Positions 15,318-20,775 of a stretch of DNA of 20,775 bases are shown in pieces. The stretch is from Candidatus Cloacimonadota bacterium (lineage in GTDB: Bacteria > Cloacimonadota > Cloacimonadia > Cloacimonadales > TCS61). The notes beneath the pieces were generated by a model, which saw only the letters and a program-made list of their open reading frames with translations, was not told the origin of the DNA and did not search any database. How positions within the stretch are numbered: position 1 is the first letter of the stretch; each line of letters opens with the position of its first letter. The translations under genes were made by a program, and so were the position numbers. Where the stretch lies: assembly GCA_011372345.1 (NCBI GenBank), contig DRTC01000343.1, positions 1 to 20,775 on the forward strand, given 5' to 3'.

Positions 15318-15400
15318 CCTCTTTAATTCTCCCCTAAAAAGGGAAATTGAATCATCCCTCTCTTTTCAAGAGAGGGAACGAGGGTGAGTTAGAAAATAAT
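15318..15400. repeat. CCCTC/GAGGG palindrome block upstream of the AOR operon
   Basis: TCCCTCTCTT-TTC-AAGAGAGGGA (15355-15377) is a perfect 10-3-10 palindrome. Just before it, TCCCCT-AAA-AAGGGA (about 15329-15343) is a 6-3-6 palindrome with one mismatch. The flanking GAGTTAGAA is shared with the hairpin after rho. It may terminate transcription from homoserine dehydrogenase or be a dispersed repeat. AOR translation starts about 15 bases beyond it. Confidence 0.6.
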
Positions 15401-15416
15401 TTTGGAGGAAAAATAA

Positions 15417-17183
15417 ATGTCATACACAGGAAAATGGCTGCAAATCGATTTATCAACCGGAAAATATAAAACCGGAAAAACGGATAAGTCTTTATTAGAA
15501 AAATATATCGGAGGAAAAGGACTCGGTTTTGCATTATTAGAAAAATTAGCTCCCAAGCCCGAACCTTTCTCATCGGAAAATCCGTTGATCTTTGTCAACG
15601 GTCCTTTCACCGGAACAAAAATACAAACCAGTGCCAGATCAACTTTAGTGAGCAAATCTCCTTTAACTGGTTCAATTCACGATTGTCATTGCGGCGGGAA
15701 TTTTGGTCCAGCTTTGAAACGAGCAGGCTATGATTATTTGATCGTTACCGGGAAGTCTGAAAAACCGGTTTATCTATATATTTTTGAAGATAAAATCGAG
15801 ATCAAAGATGGTTCCGAATTTTGGGGAAAAGGAATCTTCCATACTAATGATAAATTAATGGAACTTCATCCGGGGAAAGATCCGAGAGTCGCTGCCATCG
15901 GACCAGCCGGAGAAAATCTTTCCAAAATCGCCTGCATTGGCATTGATAAACATCGTCAATTCGGAAGAGGAGGACTTGGAGCTGTAATGGGTTCAAAGAA
16001 ATTAAAAGCAATCGTTGTGGATGGAGATGTTCCTATCAAATATTTTGATGAAGAAAAATTCAAACAGATCAATTCCAAGTTCACAAAGGATATTCTCGAT
16101 AATGACGGGATAAAATTCAGACGAGTAAAAGGGACCATGAAATGCGTGCGCAGCGGACAGGAAAATGAATATCTTCCAACAAAAAACTTCCAGAAATGCA
16201 CATACGACGAGTTCGAAGGAATCACTTCCGAAACTGCCAGGAAAGTATTGAACTGGGAAGATACCAGCTGTTTCAATTGTGCAATTCGCTGTTCCAAATG
16301 GGCAAGATGGGACGGACACGAAATCGAAGGACCGGAATACGAAACAACTGCTTTTCTCGGCTCCGGTTGTGAAATTTCCGACATAAAAGAAATAACGATC
16401 TCGAATGAAATCTGCAATGACCTCGGTTTCGATACGATCAGTGCAGGAGTTACCTGCTCCTTTGCCATGGAATGTTTTGAAAAAGGTCTGCTTGATGATT
16501 GGAACGGATTGGATTTGAAATGGGGAAATTCCAAAGCTCAACAGGAATTTCTCAAATTAATGGTAAAAAGAGAAGGAGTAGGAGCTGTCTTTGCTGATGG
16601 AAGCAGAATTGCATCTCAAAAAATTGGGAAAGGAAGTGAAGAATTTGCTATCAACATTTTCGGAATGGAGATTTCTGGAGTTAATCCACTCGGTTGTTTG
16701 ACCATGGGAGTTTCGGTTTCGGTTTCTGATTTTGCAAGTCATACGAGACTCTGGTGCACGGAAGCAGAAATGGGACCGGATTTCAAGATCGAGGATATTC
16801 CCCAGACTGTTGTCGATGGTCAGGATGAGATCAATACTCGCAATAGTCTGGTGATCTGTGATTTTGTTCCACTCGGTTTGGATAGAATGGCACCGCTTTT
16901 GAATGCTGCAGCCGGCTTGAATTTTACAGAAGAATCTCTGAAAGAAGTCGGCAGAAAGATCACACATCTCGCTCGCAGATATAATTTACGAAACGGACGA
17001 AAATTTACAGATGATGTCCTACCGGAAAGATTCTTCAAAGAAATCGCTCCTTCCGGATTTATGAAAGGAAAAGTTTTGGATAAAGAATTTTTCAAAAGTT
17101 TGATCCAAAAAGTTTATGAAATTCGCGAATGGAATGAAATGGGTGAACCGACGGAAGAAACTTTGAATAAATTTGGGCTTTAA
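15417..17183 (+). CDS. aor: Aldehyde:ferredoxin oxidoreductase (tungsten/molybdopterin)
   Basis: A 588-residue enzyme of the AOR family, close to the usual 600. It oxidises aldehydes to carboxylic acids and reduces ferredoxin, using a bis-pterin tungsten or molybdenum centre and one [4Fe-4S] cluster. The N-terminal domain opens with YTGKWLQIDLSTG and YIGGKGLGFALL, and contains GPFTGTKIQTSARS and GRGGLGAVMGSKKLKAIVV (pterin-phosphate region). The cluster ligands are C285, C288 and C292 in CFNCAIRC, plus C481 in SLVICDF. It is cytoplasmic, with no signal peptide. GGAGG lies 8 bases before the ATG. It leads an operon with a DapA-family lyase (21-base gap), homoserine kinase and a DUF523 protein. 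No ferredoxin or cofactor-synthesis gene is adjacent. The aldehyde substrate is not determinable; an aldehyde from the downstream lyase is one possibility. Confidence 0.95.
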   Translation: MSYTGKWLQIDLSTGKYKTGKTDKSLLEKYIGGKGLGFALLEKLAPKPEPFSSENPLIFVNGPFTGTKIQTSARSTLVSKSPLTGSIHDCHCGGNFGPALKRAGYDYLIVTGKSEKPVYLYIFEDKIEIKDGSEFWGKGIFHTNDKLMELHPGKDPRVAAIGPAGENLSKIACIGIDKHRQFGRGGLGAVMGSKKLKAIVVDGDVPIKYFDEEKFKQINSKFTKDILDNDGIKFRRVKGTMKCVRSGQENEYLPTKNFQKCTYDEFEGITSETARKVLNWEDTSCFNCAIRCSKWARWDGHEIEGPEYETTAFLGSGCEISDIKEITISNEICNDLGFDTISAGVTCSFAMECFEKGLLDDWNGLDLKWGNSKAQQEFLKLMVKREGVGAVFADGSRIASQKIGKGSEEFAINIFGMEISGVNPLGCLTMGVSVSVSDFASHTRLWCTEAEMGPDFKIEDIPQTVVDGQDEINTRNSLVICDFVPLGLDRMAPLLNAAAGLNFTEESLKEVGRKITHLARRYNLRNGRKFTDDVLPERFFKEIAPSGFMKGKVLDKEFFKSLIQKVYEIREWNEMGEPTEETLNKFGL

Positions 17184-17204
17184 ATAGAAAAAAGGAGAAA
17201 CAAA

Positions 17205-18083
17205 ATGCAAAAAGGTGCATATACATTACTAATAACGCCATTCAAAAAAGATTTGTCTTTGGATGAAGCAGGCTTGAAAATCCTGGTTCAAAAACAATTA
17301 GAAGCAGGAATTAACGGAATCGCTCCTCTGGGAGTAACAGGAGAAAACACTCTTTTAACAGATGAGGAAGTTAATCGAGTATTAGAAATAATCGTCAAAG
17401 AAGCAAAAGGAAAAGCCTTGATCGTTCCCGATCTTTGCGTGATGAGTTTGTGGAAAGCGATCGAGAGAACCAAGCGATTTAACGATCTGGGAGCAGACTA
17501 TATTTGTGCTTATTCTCCCTTTTTCGTTCTTCCCAAACCGGATGGAGTGATCAAGTTTTATGAGCAGCTCGCAGATGCTTCGGAAATTCCGATCGTGATG
17601 CATAATGCGGAAGGAAGAACCGGTATTAACATGTCACCGGAAACAACAGCGAAACTTGCTCAACATCCGAATATTGCCGGGATAAAAGACGGGAACAAGA
17701 AACTCGATCATCTGGCAAAAGTTATCTATCTTACTAAAGATGAGGATTTTGATGTTTTTACCGGAAAAGATACGACAGCTTATCCACTTGTTTGTTTTGG
17801 AGGAAGTGGTTCTTTTACAGTTTCCGGAAATGTTGTTCCAAAAGTTATGAAGGATATGCTTGAGTTTGCTTTCAATGGAGAACTGGAAAAAGCAAAGAAA
17901 TTACATCTCGATTATTATGACTTATTTGAAGCGATTCGTTTTGAAACAAATCCGATGGCTGCCAAAAAAGCCTTGAATTTGATGAATCTTCCTGCCGGAA
18001 GTTTGAGATTACCACTTACTGAACTTAGTGAAGCGAAGACGGAAAAATTAAGATTTATAATGAAAAAGAGAGGATTAATTTGA
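17205..18083 (+). CDS. DapA-family class I aldolase/lyase with altered catalytic triad
   Basis: A 292-residue TIM barrel of the DHDPS/N-acetylneuraminate lyase family, the same length as E. coli DapA. Numbering matches E. coli at key sites. The Schiff-base lysine K161 is present (IAGIKDGNKK), as is R138 (GRTG). The proton relay of dihydrodipicolinate synthase (T44, Y107, Y133) is replaced by V44 (LGVTGE), F107 (YSPFFV) and H133 (VMHNAEG). Pyruvate-type imine formation should remain, but DHDPS activity is doubtful; a different aldolase, lyase or decarboxylative reaction is more likely. The start has AAGGAG upstream. It lies 21 bases after AOR and overlaps homoserine kinase by four bases (TTGA). 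Automatic annotation would call it DapA, which I consider unsafe. Confidence 0.9.
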   Translation: MQKGAYTLLITPFKKDLSLDEAGLKILVQKQLEAGINGIAPLGVTGENTLLTDEEVNRVLEIIVKEAKGKALIVPDLCVMSLWKAIERTKRFNDLGADYICAYSPFFVLPKPDGVIKFYEQLADASEIPIVMHNAEGRTGINMSPETTAKLAQHPNIAGIKDGNKKLDHLAKVIYLTKDEDFDVFTGKDTTAYPLVCFGGSGSFTVSGNVVPKVMKDMLEFAFNGELEKAKKLHLDYYDLFEAIRFETNPMAAKKALNLMNLPAGSLRLPLTELSEAKTEKLRFIMKKRGLI

Positions 18084-18997
18084 GAGAAATCCATCTTAGA
18101 GCCCCAGCAACAACTGCTAATGTTGGTCCTGGTTATGATATCTTTGCTATAGCTTTGGAAGAACCTTATGATGAGATAAAACTCAAACTTAATGATTCAG
18201 GAAAAATTAAAATTAAGTTATCTGGTGAAAAGCAGGATATTCCCTTAAATCCAAACGATAACACAGCCGGAATTGCCATTCAGGAACTTCTTAAAAGAAA
18301 AAAGATCAGGCAGGGAATAGATCTTCAAATCATCAAAAAAATGCCTTCCGGATGCGGTTTGGGAACGACAGGAGCGTCTGCTTCAGCCTGCGTTTCTGGT
18401 TTGAATAAAATCCTGGATCTAGACATTTCCAATAATGAGATGATAGATATTGCTCGTTTTGGTGAAGTTGCCTCCGGAGGTTTTCCGCACGCTGATAATG
18501 TCGCAGCTGCTCTCTTAGGTGGCTTTATTCTGGTCAAAAGTTATGATCCGATCAATGTTCTGAAACTGAATATACCGGAGTTTCCGGTCGTGCTTGCGGT
18601 TATTAGAAAAAGCCAGCGAACAACGAGAGGATTCATTTCATACGATATTGGAGAATCCAAACTAAAGGAGCAAATAGCTCATTGTTCTGCTGTAATTAAT
18701 TCCATTTACACCAGAAATATCGAAGAATTTGGTAAAGCTATCAATATGGATTATGTTGCTGAACCGGTCAGGAGTGCTGCTATCCCGAATTACTATCGGA
18801 TAAAAGATGAACTTCTCGATTACGGTGCTTTTGGAGTAAATATCAGCGGAGGAGGTTCTTCGGTTTTTGCGATTTGCATGGAGAATCAAATAAATAAAAT
18901 CGCTCAAATAATGGAGAAAGAATTATCAGGAAATCCTAATTTCATAAAAATCATCAAAACAAAAGTCAGTAACCTTGGAGTTACAGAAATTTCCTGA
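18080..18997 (+). CDS. thrB: Homoserine kinase (GHMP superfamily)
   Basis: A 305-residue kinase that phosphorylates homoserine for threonine synthesis. The N-terminal PATTANVGPGYD (9-20) is the ThrB form of GHMP motif 1. The ATP-binding motif GCGLGTTGASASA occupies residues 91-103. The C-terminal GVNISGGGSSVFAI is GHMP motif 3. The segment KSQRTTRGFI matches ThrB homologues rather than mevalonate or galactose kinases. Translation begins with TTG overlapping the TGA of the upstream DapA-family gene, with GAGAGG before it, so expression is coupled. Its substrate producer (homoserine dehydrogenase) lies two genes upstream of this operon segment; threonine synthase is absent from the window. Family assignment is firm and substrate assignment probable. 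Confidence 0.9.
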   Translation: MREIHLRAPATTANVGPGYDIFAIALEEPYDEIKLKLNDSGKIKIKLSGEKQDIPLNPNDNTAGIAIQELLKRKKIRQGIDLQIIKKMPSGCGLGTTGASASACVSGLNKILDLDISNNEMIDIARFGEVASGGFPHADNVAAALLGGFILVKSYDPINVLKLNIPEFPVVLAVIRKSQRTTRGFISYDIGESKLKEQIAHCSAVINSIYTRNIEEFGKAINMDYVAEPVRSAAIPNYYRIKDELLDYGAFGVNISGGGSSVFAICMENQINKIAQIMEKELSGNPNFIKIIKTKVSNLGVTEIS

Positions 18998-19005
18998 ATG
19001 AAGAT

Positions 19006-19419
19006 ATGATTATTGTCAGCGCTTGTTTAGCCGGAATAAATTGCAGATATGATGGTGAAAATAATTTTCATCCGAAAATCATTAAATTAGTTGAAGAAGG
19101 AAATGCCATTCCGGTTTGCCCGGAACAATTAGGCGGATTATCAACTCCCCGCATTCCAGCAGAAATTATCGGTGATAAAATACTGAATGAAAATGGAGAG
19201 GATGTTACCGAATTCTTTTTAAGAGGTGCTTTGGAAACTTTGAAGATCGCAAAACTGGTGAGTTGTCAAAAAGCGATCTTCAAATCAAATTCACCTTCCT
19301 GTGGTTCCGGGAAAATATATGATGGCACTTTTTCCGGCAAATTAACAGACGGTAAAGGAATTTGTACTCGAATTCTGGAAAAGCATAATATCAGAGTTAT
19401 AACTGAAAACGATATATAA
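19006..19419 (+). CDS. DUF523 / TudS-like iron-sulfur protein
   Basis: A 137-residue full-length DUF523 protein. The conserved motifs are SACLAGINCRYDG (C7), PVCPEQLGGLSTPR (C38) and SPSCGSGKIYDG (C99). In the thiouracil desulfidase TudS, members of this family hold a [4Fe-4S] cluster by three cysteines in equivalent motifs and remove sulfur from thiolated bases. C7, C38 and C99 are therefore likely ligands here. Further cysteines C13, C87 and C120 are present. It starts 8 bases after the homoserine kinase stop, as the last gene of the AOR operon, and is followed immediately by a hairpin terminator. Whether it desulfurates a base or has another Fe-S role is unknown. The family call is firm. 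Confidence 0.9.
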   Translation: MIIVSACLAGINCRYDGENNFHPKIIKLVEEGNAIPVCPEQLGGLSTPRIPAEIIGDKILNENGEDVTEFFLRGALETLKIAKLVSCQKAIFKSNSPSCGSGKIYDGTFSGKLTDGKGICTRILEKHNIRVITENDI

Positions 19420-19449
19420 AAACCTGCTGTTTTATTGACAGCAGGTTTT
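19419..19449. terminator. Bidirectional rho-independent terminator
   Basis: A perfect 12-bp stem, AAAACCTGCTGT/ACAGCAGGTTTT, with a 7-base loop. The stem starts at the stop codon of the DUF523 gene. A-run and T-run arms make it functional in both directions. It lies between two convergent operons, ending the AOR operon on the plus strand and the HU-bS22 operon on the minus strand. Confidence 0.9.
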
Positions 19450-19478
19450 AGTTTTTCATCCTAAAATTTAGCTTCTGA

Positions 19479-19571
19479 TTATTTTTTCTTCTTATGCCTG
19501 TTTTTACGCAGTCTTTTTTTTCGTTTGTGATTACTGATCTTGTATCTTTTTTTCTTTTTCCCGCAGGGCAT
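19479..19571 (-). CDS. bS22/mS38-like small ribosomal protein (AURKAIP1/COX24 domain)
   Basis: A 30-codon gene. The product starts MPCGKKKKRYKISNHKRKKR and ends LRKNRHKKKK, so more than half of its residues are Lys or Arg. This is the pattern of the AURKAIP1/COX24-domain (DUF1713) family: mycobacterial bS22, mitochondrial mS38, and annotated 30-residue proteins of Bacteroidetes and relatives. By homology it binds the decoding-centre region of the small ribosomal subunit. A strong GGAGG (19576-19580) lies 4 bases upstream of the ATG. It starts 15 bases after the HU gene on the same strand, so the two are co-transcribed, and the shared terminator is at 19419-19449. It is easily missed because of its length. 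Confidence 0.88.
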   Translation of the reverse strand: MPCGKKKKRYKISNHKRKKRLRKNRHKKKK

Positions 19572-19586
19572 TAAACCTCCAACTTT

Positions 19587-19883
19587 CTATTTGAGAATAC
19601 TTTTGTTAGATTCATTTACATCGTCTTTGAAAGCTCTTGAAAATTTAAAAGTTGGAACTACTCTTTTAGGAACAGTTACTTTTTCTTCTGTTTTGGGATT
19701 TCTACCAATTCTTTCTTTGCGAAGTTTTAATTTGAATGTACCGAATCCTCTAATTTCAATGTGTTTTCCATCTTTCATAGAATCTTTGATTGATTCTAAA
19801 AAAGCATCGACTGCCAGAGCTACATCTTTGCGTATAATACCTGTTTCCGCAGAAACTAATCTAACTAAATCTGCTTTTGTCAT
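19587..19883 (-). CDS. HU/IHF-family DNA-binding protein
   Basis: A 98-residue nucleoid protein of the HU/IHF family that bends and compacts DNA as a dimer. The N-terminal helical hairpin (MTKADLVRLVSAETGIIRKDV) and the SMKDGKHIEIRGFGTF strand region are typical. The DNA-intercalating arm has the conserved RNPKT, with Pro at the tip. The tail after VVPTFKFSRAFKDDV extends a few residues beyond the classical 90. I cannot separate HU from IHF by sequence alone. It is the first gene of a minus-strand operon with the bS22-like gene. A candidate -35 TTGACA (19939 to 19934) lies upstream, and AGGGAG precedes the start. Confidence 0.95.
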   Translation of the reverse strand: MTKADLVRLVSAETGIIRKDVALAVDAFLESIKDSMKDGKHIEIRGFGTFKLKLRKERIGRNPKTEEKVTVPKRVVPTFKFSRAFKDDVNESNKSILK

Positions 19884-19912
19884 AATATATTTCTCCCTTA
19901 TTTTTTGCCCTC

Positions 19913-19939
19913 AATTTAAAAACCGCTTTATCCTGTCAA
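19913..19939 (-). promoter_or_regulatory. Candidate promoter of the HU operon
   Basis: On the minus strand a consensus TTGACA (19939-19934) is followed by TAAATT (19918-19913) after 15 bases, slightly shorter than ideal. The leader to the HU start would be about 25 bases. The -35 match is perfect; the -10 assignment is uncertain. Confidence 0.4.
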
Positions 19940-20108
19940 GCACTTTTTCCGTAACTAATAGAAAAACAGTATCTTACACTTTGAAAGGCTATATATGAGT
20001 CTGTTGATTAATCCAATTTCAAAAAAGTCCATCATTCATAGAATTTTATTGCTTGATCTCATTTTATTTTCTCGTTGAATTATTTTTCCCATTTTTACCT
20101 AAATTTAA

Positions 20109-20775
20109 GGGGATATCCTGCCCAAAAAAATAAAAAAAACAAAAATTAACCCTATTAAGGGCTAACCGGTGTTAATTCTACCTGATTGTGGGCACTACTT
20201 GCCCAATAACGCATAAAGCGTTTTACATTACAACTGATGATACCAAAGAAAAGCCGCAAACGCGAGCGTTTTTCACTCCGGTGTCTCGACTTGCGGCAAC
20301 CATGACCATTCGCTACTTCATTAACCAAACTTTCCGCACCTGACCTGATGGCACAAGATTTACGATATGCGGGATTTGTCATATATTCCTGATGACGCTT
20401 TGCTCCGGCATATTGCTCTTCACTTACAGTTAAAGTGTTCACTTTCTTACCTTTCGTGACCGGACAGCGTTCCTGAAACGGACAAGCAGAACAAATTTCA
20501 GGAGAAAAATGAACTAATAATTTGCCGGTCTTATCACTTCGTTTTTGATCGATTGGTGTTTGACCGTTTGGACAATTTATTACTGTAAGTTCATTGGATT
20601 CATTATCGATTTCCACAGAAAATTCCGTGATGTCCAAAGTCCGAGATTTCTCATCATATTTTTCTATATCTTGAGATCGACCGGAAACAGGTCCCTTCAA
20701 ATCTATACCTTTCGATTCGGAAGAAAGGATAGTCTTACCCGTAATAAAACCGGCATCTCCATTAAGAACTTTCGG
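20109..20775 (-). mobile_element. Insertion sequence, IS1182-like, cut by the window edge
   Basis: The transposase frame runs off the right edge, so only the 3' portion of the element is visible. The left boundary is uncertain. GGGGATATCCTGCCC at about 20109-20123 is a candidate terminal sequence, beyond which the AT-rich spacer upstream of HU begins. The opposite end and target duplication lie outside the window. Confidence 0.65.
20155..20775 (-). CDS. Transposase C-terminal part (IS1182-like, DDE), 5' end outside the window
   Basis: About 206 codons are open from the right edge to a TAA at 20155-20157. The visible part begins VLNGDAGFITGKTIL and GIDLKGPVSG, which matches the end of the catalytic domain of IS1182/IS5-type DDE transposases, where a new strand follows NGDAGF. 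The cysteine cluster CSACPFQERCPVT is the family's C-terminal zinc-like motif. After it come EEQYAGAKRHQEYM and a C-terminal helical segment with GAESLVNEVANGHGCRKSRHRS. A TTG at 20700 is not the true start, because the frame continues in good homology-like sequence to the edge. No frameshift is visible in this part, so the copy may be intact. Confidence 0.88.
   Translation of the reverse strand, partial: PKVLNGDAGFITGKTILSSESKGIDLKGPVSGRSQDIEKYDEKSRTLDITEFSVEIDNESNELTVINCPNGQTPIDQKRSDKTGKLLVHFSPEICSACPFQERCPVTKGKKVNTLTVSEEQYAGAKRHQEYMTNPAYRKSCAIRSGAESLVNEVANGHGCRKSRHRSEKRSRLRLFFGIISCNVKRFMRYWASSAHNQVELTPVSP

Noticed and set aside
15956..16541. Long minus-strand open frames (179 and 192 codons) within the AOR gene
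   Set aside because: They are shadows of the AOR reading frame, without ribosome sites or family resemblance.
19540..19998. 152-codon plus-strand open frame
   Set aside because: It is antisense to the HU gene, whose product is an unmistakable family member; the plus-strand frame has no ribosome site or recognisable protein.

Overview
The window looks like chromosomal DNA of an anaerobic, AT-rich, Gram-negative bacterium of the FCB group. A Cloacimonadota-like lineage is my best guess, but that is an inference from gene content and style, not a match I could run. The clues are a TonB-dependent receptor with a carboxypeptidase-type N-terminal domain, a 30-residue bS22/mS38-like ribosomal protein of the kind common in Bacteroidetes and relatives, a tungsten-type aldehyde:ferredoxin oxidoreductase, and many small intergenic palindromes.

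Layout. On the minus strand at the left (70-2811), an ArsR-type repressor precedes an outer-membrane receptor in a two-gene unit. A 335-base divergent region carries a good promoter for rho (3147-4415). Next come a U32 peptidase-family [4Fe-4S] protein whose 3' end is built from repeats, an overlapping TPR-SPOR envelope protein, mutS, a well-translated 414-residue protein of unknown family, and an AlbA_2/HATPase_c_4 transcriptional regulator. The second half is metabolic: a fold-type I PLP aminotransferase, homoserine dehydrogenase, and a tight operon of aldehyde:ferredoxin oxidoreductase, a DapA-family lyase, homoserine kinase and a DUF523/TudS-like protein. A bidirectional hairpin terminator separates this operon from a convergent minus-strand operon of HU and the 30-residue ribosomal protein. 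The right edge cuts through an IS1182-like transposase.

How the genes fit together. Homoserine dehydrogenase and homoserine kinase cover two steps of threonine formation, though aspartate kinase and threonine synthase are not here. The DapA-family protein keeps the Schiff-base lysine (K161) and R138 but has lost all three residues of the dihydrodipicolinate synthase proton relay (V44, F107, H133). It is therefore probably another aldolase/lyase, and its co-transcription with an aldehyde oxidoreductase suggests aldehyde-producing cleavage coupled to ferredoxin reduction (inference).

The most unusual structural signal is a set of palindromes with three-base loops. Two dispersed copies of an approximately 125-bp element (6871-6998 and 13930-14053) each carry two 11-3-11 palindromes in inverted orientation, with loop triplets that differ between copies but remain complementary within each copy. 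Related architecture invades the coding sequence of the U32 gene.
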